Of a stretch of DNA of 64,000 nucleotides, positions 50,391 through 62,400 are shown piece after piece (the stretch's first letter is position 1; each line of letters opens with the position of its first letter). The notes under the pieces are model-generated. The model was given only the letters and a program-made list of their open reading frames with translations. It did not search any database and was not told the origin of the DNA. A program made the position numbers and the translations under genes. This DNA is from Strix aluco (Eukaryota; Chordata; Aves; Strigiformes; Strigidae), in the NCBI RefSeq assembly GCF_031877795.1, contig NC_133940.1, positions 10,975,985 through 11,039,984 on the forward strand. The letters are read 5' to 3'.

Positions 50391-51429
50391 ACAAGAAATG
50401 CCATCAGTGCCAGCAAACGTTGCCTGTTTGTATCGCCACGCAGGCTGGGAGTTCTCAGGGCACGGCACCCTGCATCCATGTGGGCAACCGTCAATCTACC
50501 CTCCCAACCAGAGGCTCCCTTGCACACGGCTTCGCTTCCTCAACACCCAGCGATCGGCTGGGGTTGGCTTGGAGAAGACCGCGGTGGCTTGGCACGGGCG
50601 AGGACGTTGGCCCCTCGGCGTCACCCACCCCTGCCGCCAGCTCCTGCCTCTGAGCGCCTGCGGGAAATGGCACCGGTTAGCGAGGAGAAACGGCAAGCGC
50701 TTAACGGATTATTTCTCGAAAGGCCGAACTTTGCCTCAGCTGAACAATTATTTCCCGATCACTTCTGTGTCGCAGTGGGGAAGGACGCCAGGCCCCGCGT
50801 CTGCGTGTGCCTGTGCGAGGCCGGGCGCGTCCCGGCGGCTCCGCGCGGGCCGGGGCCGGGCCGCCGCTCTCCTTTTTAGGCTGTCGCCGTGTTTCGGTTA
50901 CCCGATCCTGCCCCGAGAATGAAGCCGGCAGCCGGGCCTCCTCCACCGGTCGCGCACGGAGGAGGCCGGGCCCGCGTCGCCCGGGAGGCGGCGGCCGCCG
51001 CCCCGCCAAACCCCGCCGAGGCCGGTCCCCGGAGGCCCCGCTCCCCCCCCCCCCCCCGCCCCGCGCCGGGCCGCGCGGCCCCCCCCGCCCCGAGCCCCGC
51101 GCGCGCGAGCCGGCGGGGGCGGGGGAGCGGCCGGGCGGCGCGCGCATGCGCGGCACCTTGTTTACCCCGCTCGGCGCGGCGCGGCCGCGGCCGGCCGGCA
51201 GGTGTCGCCCCACGCCCAGGAGAGCGGGCCTCGCTCGGTGGCCGCCAGGTGGCGCCTGCGCCCTCCATTCGCTCGCGAGCCGCCGAGCAGCGAACACCCC
51301 AAACAATCCCCAGCGCCGCCGCCAAATTAAATAACCTGCCCGCGCCCCGCGCCCTCCCCAAACCCCCCCTCCGCGGCCAAGTCTCCGGGCCGGGCCGGGC
51401 CGGGTCGGGCGCGCAACCGGCAGCCGGGC

Positions 51430-51493
51430 CGGGGATATAGGAGTGGAGCTACGAGCCTGGGCCTTCTCGCTGCCTACGCCGACACTGGGCAAG
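51430..51493 (+). other. STAG2: Candidate STAG2 noncoding exon 1 (start approximate)
   Basis: The interval ends GGGCAAG before a consensus GTAAGT donor (51494-51499) in the core of the CpG island. It follows GC-rich tandem CCGGG repeats and a GGATATAGG motif and is immediately followed by a YY1-like motif. It is a plausible first leader exon; its 5' boundary is a guess. Confidence 0.45.
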
Positions 51494-51502
51494 GTAAGTT
51501 AG

Positions 51503-52135
51503 AAAATGGCGGCGAAGCTTCTGGAAGTTTGGAGGGGGGACTCGGGATCGCGGTGCGTGGCTGCGGAGAGAGGCCGGGACGGGGCCCGCGGTCCCCGGGC
51601 CTGCGAGGACGGCGCGGGGCGCTAGGCCGGCTGGCCACAGGGACTCCGCGCAGCCAAGATGGAGGACGGCGGGGCCGAGCCGCGAAAACACTCCAGCCCC
51701 CCGCTTCCCCACCCCCCCTTCCCAGCGCGCCTCGGCGGGGAGGGGGGACGCGAGCGGGAGCGCGAGTGAGAGAGCGAGAGGGCGCCGAAAGCGGCCCCCG
51801 CTGCCCGCCCGGAGCCCCCGTGCCTCCTCCCCAGAGCCGGCCGCGGGCAGGCTGGGCCCAGTGCTCGGCGAGCTAAAATGGAGAACCACCTTCTCCTCCT
51901 CCTCCTCCCCCCTTCTCCCGAGCCGAGCAGGGGCTGCTGGCAAGATGGAGGACTCGGGCATTGTGTGTGTGTGGGGGGTGTGTGTGGGCAAGCCGGGCCA
52001 GGCCGTTCGGGGGTGGGGAGGGAGGGGAAGGGGGGTCGGAGCGGCTGCGGACGGAGCGGGCCGCGCTCGGGGCGCGGGGGGGGGGGGGGGGGGGGGAGCG
52101 CTGGGCCGCGCGGCGCGCAGGAGAAAATGGTGGGG
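51503..52135 (+). promoter_or_regulatory. Cluster of five YY1-like motifs
   Basis: AAAATGGCGGC (51503-51513), AAGATGGAGG (51656-51665), AAAATGGAG (51875-51883), AAGATGGAGG (51942-51951) and AAAATGGTGGGG (52124-52135) all lie on the plus strand. The first is a near-perfect YY1 site and the others are variants. Confidence 0.5.
52076..52096 (+). repeat. Run of 21 G
   Basis: An uninterrupted G-run within the CpG island, likely G-quadruplex-forming and prone to sequencing-length error. Confidence 0.9.
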
Positions 52136-53499
52136 CGGCTGCCGGTGCCCCGGGGTGGAGTGTCGGAGGCGGCCGGGGCGAGGGGACTCCCACCCCTGAC
52201 AGCGCTCCCCCTCCTTCCCGCCGCCCAGCAGCTGAGCTCTTCCTGCCAGCCCGCTCCCGGCGTCTTCCCCGCGGAGGGAAGTGCCGAAGGAGCGGGGTTT
52301 CTCTCCTCGGTCTCTCTTTCTTGGCTCGGCCGAGCTGGAGCAACTCCGGCCGCCTGTTCCCGAGTGACTGGGCTGGAGGGCTGGCGAGAGCGAGTTGCCT
52401 CGGCCCAAGTGAGGACGTGGGGACTGACCTGCGCCTTTCCCCCTGCCTCCTCCGAAAGAACTGGCGGATACCCCCCCCCCCCCCGCCTAGCTCGGGGAAG
52501 GCCTTTGTGGGGCGAGTTTTCCCCACCGAGTGACTTTGGGCGAGCTCTTCGGCGGCTGCCCGCTAAGAGGAAGAGTTGTGGCAGTTTCCGTTCGGCTTGC
52601 TTTATTTTTTTTTTTTTTTTTTTTGTAAAGAAAGGGCCCTTGCCAACTTGTGCCGGGGACGCCCGATGCCGGGAGCCGCGTGTTGCAGGAACCCCGCTGG
52701 GCTCTCGCCGGCCCTGGTGGGGGAGGGGGGGAGGAGGAGGAGGAGGAAGAATGCTTCTTACTGGGGGGTTTTGGCGCCACTTTTGTTTTAGACAGTGCTC
52801 CTCTGCCCCCTCCTCCTCGGCACGCACTGAACTGAGCTGAACCCTGCCCAGGTAGGAAGCGAGAGCTTTCCTAGTGTTTCTTTTTTTTTTTTCCTTTTTT
52901 TTTTTTTTTTCCTAGGCGCTTATTTTCTCTACACGAATTAAAAAAGATATATACGGTGGTTGTTGCCGTGGCTAGAGGCTTGGAGGGACAGGGGAGCGAG
53001 GAGTGAGCGGCGGTGGAGAGGAGAGCGGCTGGGCCGGGAGGCCCTGTTTTTCGGGTGTTCTGCCCCTGCCTGAGCGCACCCCCGGTGCCTGGCTGCGGTG
53101 GCTTTGGGTGCCCGCGCCCCGGCCCCCCGCCGCCCTGCCTCCCCGCCTGCCCCTCTCGCTCGTAGTGTTGTATAACCCGTCCGGCCCGTGAAATCCGGGA
53201 CCGACCGACCTCTATTTTTTTTTTTTGTTTCCTTTTCACCCCCGAGAACGGGGAGTAAAGGCGCTCGGCTCCCTCTTTCGCCGCCTTTTATTTATTTATC
53301 GTAGTGCCCCGGCTAGGCTCTCGCTGTTGTTGTCTTCCCACGGGATGCGGTGTTCGGAGTTAGCACAAAGTTTCAATAACCTCCGAGTCGAGTCCGGTGC
53401 TGGAGTTACTGTGGGTGGCTTGTTTTTGTTTTGTTTTTAATTACTTTTTTGGCAGCCCGGGGAGCGCGGCTGCCCCCCGCCTCCCCCCGCCGCACTGGG

Positions 53500-56400
53500 T
53501 AAGCGCTCGCTCTCTTCCCGTGCTCTGCCCGGAGCCACACCCTGGCGTGTCCGGTCTCATTAGGCGCCTTCTCCGCCCGTGTGACCCCGCGTTTTCCCTC
53601 CCGCCCCCCGCCCGCCCCGGCTGCGCGCCGCCGCGGGAGTGCCCGGAGGTAACCGGGGGCGGCCGAGGTTGCGCCGCGCCCCGCTGCCGTCGCCCCCGGT
53701 GGGGCGAGGAGGGGCCGTGTCAGCGCGGCGGTTCGCGCCGGGGGCGGGGAGTCGGGTTACCGAAGTGCGTCACGCGCGGCCCCGCCGGGGCCTGCTCCGC
53801 CGCCGCTTCGGGCCGCCGCCGCCCATTGGCCAGCGCCCGCGCGGGAGGCGGTGGCTTCCTCCCGCGCCCCGCGGCGGGCAGCGCGGCCGGACCCCGCCGC
53901 CCCCCCCCCCGGGCGCCTCCGCCGGGAGCGGGGCCGTGGCGGCTGGCGCGGGGGGCGCCTCAGCGAGCTGGCGGCAGCGCAGAGGTCACCTCGTGTAGAC
54001 CGCTTCCACGTCTGCACAGTTCTGTTGGGTCTTGGGGAAGGGGAGGAAGACGCCTTCTGGATCGCTTCCCTCGGAGCCCTTGTACGACCGTTTTTACGCT
54101 GCCTGGGAGTTGTGTTCAGTCCTGTCCCGCGTGACCAGACAGCGGGGTGCCGAGCGTTCCCCGCAGGAAGGGGTTCTCCACGCACGGGTCTAGCTGCTCA
54201 CTCTTGGCAATTCGGTCCTCGTTTGTGATTGATGACTGCTTTCTCCGTGATAATGCTCAGCCATTTGAAACACCTTTGTCCCCTTTCACATTCGCTTTTC
54301 CCTAAATCTATTGTTTATTCATGTATTTATTGTTGGAGCGTTTATCTGGTGTTGAACTGTCTAGGACTTACACAATATCCATGTGCATGCTGGCTGGTCC
54401 TGTGCAGGTAAATAAATACCACGAGTGATTGTGCAATTGTCAGACGTTAATCTCTGTCTTCTTGGTATTACTAGCTCATTATCCCCAACTCTTAATTTTG
54501 CGGCTAGCTCTTGGCGGTGATTAGTCGCAGAATCACGATGCCACCGGTCTTGTATGGGGCTCTTCGCTGGGTAACACTGTTTCTTTTCCCTTATAACCGT
54601 GATAACAGTTTCATTACAAAAATGAAACAAAGTGTGAGAAGACAGCCGCCATGCTGGTAGCATAAACCTTCACCTTCTCGCTGCTTTCAGCACTGGAGCT
54701 GAGCGGGGTGGAATCGCCATACCGTTCTGATTAATTAAGCAAAGACTAAGAAAGTTTCAAATACATACAAAGGAGAAAAATACGAATTAATTCCCATCTC
54801 GAACAGATAGCTCTTGCTGTGTAACCGATGGGGCTCATGTGGGTCCTTCTTAGCAAAACCAATTACATTTTATGGTGTCATCTACAGGTGGGTTTTATGC
54901 AACCTGTGAGAGAAATCTGTGAATTTCTGTTGCTGTTGTTTGTATTACATTAACTGTAGTAAATTTAAGGTTGGATGTTCTAGAAGCTTAAATTGAAACA
55001 GACAAAAAACTCAGGCATGGAACTGGGGAATAGGAGAGACTTTAATTTTCCAGTGAAACTTCCTAGTGCTCAGATATCTCCCAACTTATGTACTTGGACT
55101 GGAGTTATGTTTTTGGAGCTTTTGCATCCATTTAGTGTTTCAGCAGGATAATACTGACTGAAGTCAATAACCACTGTAAGGGTTTGTTAAACGTGTATTT
55201 AAGAAGATAGTTAAAGTTTATGTACAGATCTTTTCTTTTAGACATAAAAGTCTTGATGTTTTGCAACCAAAAGCTGAAATTACTCGTTTGAGTAGGTTGG
55301 TTCGAAATAATGGTATTTTAATATATTTTTAAAAAATGGGTTTTGTGAAATGACAAATGTTGATAGGTTCATAGCTTATTAAAATATTTGGTTTAAAAAT
55401 GCATCATGCTACTTGAAGAGCATTCCATTTTTGAAATAGTATTCAATTAGCTGGTTGTTAATCTAAGTTAAATTCCATAAATATATTGCATTCCAGCTTT
55501 ACGTGTTAAAGTCTTTAAAGGCATAAATGTGCAGAATGAAATAATTTCCACTTGGAAGGAGTGTAAATAGAATTGTCAGTTAAGTGGTCTCTTTAGTTTT
55601 ATTTTGTTTCGGTATAACTTATCAACAGCAACTGAATTATTTTTTAGAAAAAGTAATGTGGACAGCCTCTCTTGAATATTGCATACTGCTACAGTCTCCT
55701 GTAGAAAATAGCTGCAGGCAACAAACCACTTGAAAGTGCGTGCTCTTGGTGGTGGGACTTAGACTACATTAGACTTAGTCAAATCATGAAATAATGGTAG
55801 CACATCAGAGCATAGTGAACCTTTTTAATTAGATTGCTCTTTGTCACTTATGGTTCAAATTCAGAATGATGTGAGAGTCCTCATTTGTCATTTTCATCTG
55901 TGGCATTACTGTCTTGGTTGTTTTGCTGCAGGCAAATACTATAGGAGAGATTAGGTTTGCTGGAACTTGTGTGCCAGCATAAACAGGTTGTATATTGTAC
56001 AGAAACCTTAAACACTTTGGTTGCTTATTTTCACCAAATAAATCCCCAAAAGTAAGCAGGTATTTCTGCTGGTTACTTCTTGGTTGTGTTACTTGAGTAC
56101 TGTGTTTTGGCAAATGAAGTTTTGAACTTGGTGTGATCTCTGCCTACAGTGTGACCATTTCTCCTCTGATTAGTTTGAAAACAGGGGAATATTGTCGGTA
56201 TGAATTTCCAAAATGGTACTGTTGGGTTTTGATGGTAGGTTTGGTGGGTGTTTTGGTTTGGGGTGGTTTTTTTTTGTGTGTGTGTGTGTGAGGAATTAAG
56301 AAAACATACTGGAAAAGGAATGTGTTGTAGATTGTGTCTCTGTCAGCTAGATGCTAGAATTTCCAAGAGCTTCATCTGCTTCAGTAATTGTCTTGTAATC

Positions 56401-59400
56401 GAAAGAAGTGATTGATAGCAGCCATCAACATATCAGTTTAATATTCTTAAATAAGCTCTGCTCACTTTCTCAGTATCACTTAAAACATATTCTGAAAACT
56501 TCAGCTTCCTTATATGAGGATCATTGACAAAGAAAAGAGAATGAAGTGATAACAGTCCTTGGGAAACTGGGGTGAGCAGGAAATTGGAGTTTTTAGGTTG
56601 GAAAATAGGAAGCTTATAGACAACAAATCAGAGGAATGGAAAGAGCGCTTTTCCACATGCATCACAAAAACTTAAATGGTGACATATAGGCTTACTGCAT
56701 TGGTCTAGATTCAACGCCATCCAACGTTTTAGATCGCCTCCAGTTTTAAAGTCAAGGGGTAAGTAAAAATGGGAGCTCTTCATGGTCGTATGGCTCTTCT
56801 GTCTCTGGCCCTGGCAGTCTTGCAGTTTGATGGGCTCTGGCCCTCTTCTGCTTCCTGACCCATCTGTCCTGGTGGTTATAGACAGAGGTGGAAGCAAGTG
56901 GGGCTACAGGCAGGTTAAACGGCCTGGTTAAGATCTCGGAGCCCTTCCTGCCAGGAGGAAGTTCCCAGCGTGCCGAGTTACTCGTCACAGTCAGTCTGGG
57001 CTGGCAGTAGGACCTGGGTGTGCCGGGGGGTGCATCTCCGGCTAAGGGGGGGCTGGGGGGGTGACTGCAAGGGCAGGGGCACTGGGGGTTTGTGTGAGGA
57101 AAGGAAACTTGGGAGGGAGGGAGAACCTTTTGGTAACCTTTGCAGTATTACATCAGCATAACGGGGCTCTTACTCTAGCATTTGTTTTTTCTAAAAGACT
57201 GCTTTCTGGAGTAAACCAGTTAAACTCCCACCATTCTGTGAACAGATTCATGTTTAAAGATTAGTCCAGTGACTTCAGTGGGCTTTTTGTATTAGAAGAA
57301 AAAAATCTGCTTTCCAAAAGTTGTGTGTCTTTGTGGTTTAAGGGTAAGCCTTGAAATCTCATGTGACTTAACAAGGTCAGATATTTACTTATGAGTGATA
57401 CAGTGAAAACTTCTGTTTTGAGAGTTGGAGAGTACATTAAAATGTACTTTTAATCATATGTTGTTTTAATTAGAATTTATTTTCTTTAAGTTCCTCATGA
57501 TGCAGTTCATAAAAATCTGGTGAAGTTGGATTTTTTTTTTTTAGTATAAATATGAAATAAGGGAAACTTCTGAAGGTGGTCCTCGTTTTGATCACCACAG
57601 ACAAATGAAGGGCTAATGCTGACTTGTTCAAGTTGGGAAGCTTGAGGGGCTGTTGTTTGACTGGCTTCTATCTTAAGGAAGATGTTTTGCTGTTCAGGTA
57701 TCAACACTAAATCTGTGTTCTCTTTTCTTGAGCCCCTTAGCTTGATGTCTGGGATCACTAAGACTAGACCAGAGTCCTAAATTTGATGGGTTATGCCATT
57801 GCAATATTTCACAGTATAGTCTAACCCTTTTTAGTATCTCTGTATCACCAAGTGTTGCACTATTAAGAAAATCTCAGATCTGTGAGATCTCGGGTAGAGA
57901 AGAAGGGAAAGCAAGATGTTTCTTTTCTTTCATCTCACAGTTTCCCTCAACTGGTCAGATCTGAGGAGAGATCTGGCACCCAATTTTGGAGATAGGGATG
58001 TTGGAAAATTTGATCCCCCAAGGTGCCCCCTTGGCTTTCATATGACAGTTCGCTTTTCCTAGCCTTTACTGGCTCCAGAGTTGTATGAAAGAGCACAGGC
58101 TGGTTTTAAATTTCTTTATCCCGATTTGAGGCAGAAATGAAGGATGTATAGGACTGCATTTATATGCAGTTACCTCTTGTCTTACTGTGATTTCAGGGGG
58201 AAATCGTTAGCTGTCATGTAACTGCTTTATCCATGTACAAACTCTATGTCCAGGTATGTACTGTATTGCTGTCTGTTCCGTACGCTTTTTTGATTGTGTA
58301 ACTAGCTATAACTTGCCCCTCTGGAGGGCTTATTTTTGTAAAAGAATATAATCAGGAGAGTGAGTACATGTAAAGAAGATTGGCATATATTGGAGGGTAG
58401 ATTGTGATCTGTGATTGAGAAGTTAATCACAATAGCCCCCAAAACCAAGGATCTAAAGATGAGAGCATGTGTTGGTTGGTTGGGTTTTGTTTGGTTGGGT
58501 TTCTTTTAGGTAGATGAATATTTTATTTTCTTATAGCTCTGAATCTGATGGCATATTGGTCCTGCTCTTACACAAAATTTTACTTTTGTGTGCTTTTATT
58601 TGAGTAAAGATTAGTCTTTGAAGGAGAGTGAGGGAATATGCATAGCGCTAGAAGTCAATGAAAGAGTATTTGTTTTCTACAGCAGTTTTTTGTTAGCGCT
58701 TCTGTGTGGCTCTTAGGAAAGTATTTTTGCATCTGTTCCCATTGTTCTAGGGTTCACAGGGCAAACCAATGACTTTTGCTTATATTTTGAAAAAGGCCTC
58801 AGATGGTGCATGTTGTCATGTAATAGGTATGTCTGCAGTGGTCTAGATTGATAAGAAAAATTATAGCTGGAGTTCAGATTTTAGGGTTTTCTATTAGCAA
58901 AATAATGAAAAGAAATCAGATATACTGACATTTCAGAAAGCAGAAAACATTTCCGAAACTACCTACCACTTAAAGAAACAACAAACCTTAGGAATGCATG
59001 TTTTATTTAGTTGGGATTGCATTCCAAGATTGGCTTCAAGTTGCTGCCAAGGGTTGGTGAAATGCTGCTCAACTTCTGGCCAGTGATTGAGCTTTGGGTG
59101 ATCTGCAGGACAACTAACTTTACCTGCAGGCTTCCCCTGAGTTTCTCCCTTCCCCAGTAGTACCCCACTGCCACTGAGTGACAGGCGTCGTTTAGTGTAC
59201 ATGCGTGTCGATTTGGTGCTTCCTGGGAAGGCATGGTGATGTAGTCACATAGCAAAGAGGACTTAATGTAGTTATTTTCCTCTTGCTTAATACATGTTAT
59301 CTGCCTAGAAGGAGATGAATATTTTTGATTTGGAGGTAATGTTGCAGTTCTTGGTTATGGCTGAATGGCTTTTTTTTTTTTTACTTAGGATTTCAGCTTA

Positions 59401-62400
59401 AGTTTTATGAAATAATGTCTTCCTTGCAGCATCTTATCTGGGAATAAAAGATTGACTTTGGCTTTGTTTGCAAATAAAAATAAGCTGTTCAAGATAAGGC
59501 ATTGCTGTCTTTCATGCAATTACCTGTTATTTCTTTAGGTAAAACTCCCAGTTCATTCTCTTAAAAAGGATCAATTCTGGAAATTTGGACCGTATCAAGT
59601 CTTAAGCAGATAATATGCAAGTAATATTATTGGCTGATTTTATTTGTCAGAGTGTAAATTTCCAGCAGGGAGTGTTCAGTATGAGGAGAGTTTGTATGGA
59701 GTAGGGGTGTGAATGTTGAAGACACATTTTTTTTTTTTATATGTTATCTTTATTATCTAAGGTAGACTGTTGAATATATAGATAACTGAAGTTACTAAAA
59801 AACCAATGTAAGTAGTAAGTATCAGGAACACAGTGTTGTAATTCATGTAGCGTGCATTTGAGGTGCCTAGCTTTTAATTTGAAGGTGGTTTTATGTGACG
59901 AGTCCTGGAATAAGATATTTTTTACTGTTACGGATATAGTGGCCAACTAATTTAGTTTGAGTAATAAGGTGGTACACTCTGACCGCTGGCAATATTTTTC
60001 ATTTCTCTTCCAATCTTCTTAGAAACAGAGAACTGATTAATTATGATGGTTTTTCTAAGGGCAAAGCTGGGGAAACTTGATGAAGACTTTTTTTTTTTTC
60101 AAAACTAATATGACCAGTGGCTGCAGTTTACATATGGCAGTGCTGTGCTTGTGGCAGACGAGTAGGAAGTAGAATTGACGTGGACTATTGTATCTTGATT
60201 TAGGTTAAAGAATACAGTTTAAATATAGCTGAAGAGGAAAGAGTGTGATATTCATAATTTAAGATAATAACATAAGTATTTCTAAAATTTTGTTATTTTG
60301 TACGATTTTGGGATGGGAACTATATTCTTACAGGAAAGTTCCAATTTGTGTGGTGCCATATACCGTTTTATTTTTATTGTTGCTTTATGTACCTGTTTGA
60401 AAACTATATCCAAAATACTTTATTTTAACTGCACATAAAATAAAGCTTTGCATTGTGGATGGGCAGTTGCTTCCTGGAAATGATGCCACAATGAAAAAGC
60501 TGTGTTCTAGGTCACAGAATTGCATAGGAGGGAAAGGCCCTCTGGAGGTCTAGTCCAACCTCCTGCTTAAAACTTGTCCAGTCAGACCAGGTTTCTCAGG
60601 AATTTGTCCAGTCAAGTTTTGAATATCTCAGAGGATGGAGTTTTCACAGTATCTCTGGCAACATATTATGCTATTCTTATTGGAAGGGCTTTTTTTATTT
60701 CAGGTCTTCCAGTCATCTTAAATTCCCATGAAGATTCATGCCCTTCCACCCCCTAGTATGCGCTTCAAAAGTATTCCTTGATGATGGAGGCTAATGACCT
60801 AGTTTAGAGCTGATTGTGTTTTTTATTGGGAGTTATTGAAAAAGAGAGGGGGAGGTGAATGCCTACAGAATGACTCTTTGGTACCTGCTTTCCTCTTCCC
60901 TTTGGTCGCATTTACTCTCTTTTATTCTTCTGCTGTCCATGCTCAAGCTTCACTACTATGTCTATGACAAGGTCTTGCAAATAAAACTTCCTTTCCTAAG
61001 CATTTACCTCTTCACTTAAGTGTCTGTCATACACCGATCAAAATTATTTTTCTTGCAGTTTTCATAGTTAAGCAGTGATATTTTTATTCCTTCTTATAAG
61101 TATTATTTCTAGAAAGCTACAGTTCATTTGAAACTATGGTAACCAGAAGGGAAAGCTGCACAAGTATCTCTCTTGCATCTGTGGTATAGGTCTGTTGTTA
61201 CTTGCCTAATAAGCCAAAAAAAGGTGAAACTGGCTTTTGCAGCATGTTGATTTACCAAACATAGAAATGGTTTATTAATGCAAATACTTCAGTGATAATG
61301 GAAAAATGTTTGCTTTTTCCGCACATGTGCTGCTGGATTACATTTTTGTCTTCAATATTCCATATTAAGCTGCTCTTGTTTTATTAAGTGAGCTTCCATT
61401 TGACTTACTTTGATAAGCTGTATTTTCAAAACTGACACATTTATATTGGTATTTAATTTTTAAAATGTTTATGAATTAAAAAGTAATGTAGATGTAACAA
61501 TGTGTGTATGCTGTATTACTGCTCTACTGTGAAATAGAACAGATTTTGTAAACTAGAAGACCCGTGGCTTGACAGTTGAAAAATAATCAGAAAAATCAGC
61601 CTTTAGGCATTTTATTTCTCTTGCTGCATTGCATTGTCTTTCTCGTTGTACTGTTCAATTTCTATTCAGCAATGCAATGGTTTTATGAAAGTTAATAAAG
61701 TTGTGTACTTAGACAAGAGTATATTTGTGCCTCAGAGCAGTAGTTGCTGCTAAGCAAAAATTTTCAAAGGTGGCAAGACACAGGTTGTATATGTCAGTAT
61801 GATATAAAAATGTCAGAAACAGTTTTAGAAACTTTCAGTTCAGTAACACTGTGGATAGAAGAAAATGCAGTAAGTCAGCCTCTTCATAAACAGTAGATCA
61901 GGCATTAAGATTCTTCGTATTCACCCCCAAATGCAGTAAGGATCAGTAAAACTGAATTTTCAATTTTTTTCCTTTTTGTGTGAAGGGGGTATAAACTATG
62001 TGATGCGTAACTTGCATTCAAACTGGTTAGGGAAGTTTTGTTTACACAGAGGATTTATGCGTTCTTGCATAATCCTACAAATGGGCTTAATCTTCCCCTA
62101 TCTCCAGTGAAGAGAAGCATGGAAAAATTCTTAGAGTTCTTTTGGATGTAAGATTGAGTCCACGTTCTTGGTAACTTGGGGATTTAAAAAACTTACTGAA
62201 GTTTTTCAGTTTCTTTACAGTAAGGACAATTTGATAGTATATCAGGAATTAAGCGTTCTAGAAGATGAAGTAGGATTACCAGGATGAAGGAAAGTATACC
62301 AAGGAAGATGGGAAAGATAGGAAAGTATAAGCTTATGTTGATGCTTACTCGAACCATTTCAAGAGTATGTTCTGTGTCCAGTTGCATCGCCTTCTCTTTT

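Larger units (their letters stand above)
50390..54200 (+). promoter_or_regulatory. STAG2: Large CpG island, presumed STAG2 promoter
   Basis: About 3.8 kb of very GC- and CpG-rich DNA lies 10.5 kb downstream of the XIAP stop, where STAG2 (cohesin subunit SA2) begins in the conserved THOC2-XIAP-STAG2 order. It contains a CTCF-like site (51241-51258), several YY1-like motifs (51503-52135), several candidate leader-exon donors and homopolymer runs of C (51043-51057) and G (52076-52096). The many long GC-rich open frames on both strands, up to 401 codons, are proline/arginine/glycine-rich composition artefacts. Assignment to STAG2 rests on synteny, since no STAG2 protein sequence is visible. Confidence 0.7.

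Noticed and set aside
51622-52840. Very long open frames (up to 401 codons) on both strands in the STAG2 CpG island
   Set aside because: They overlap on both strands, consist of Pro/Arg/Gly/Ser-rich low-complexity sequence, and include homopolymer-encoded runs. High GC removes stop codons, and no conserved domain is visible.
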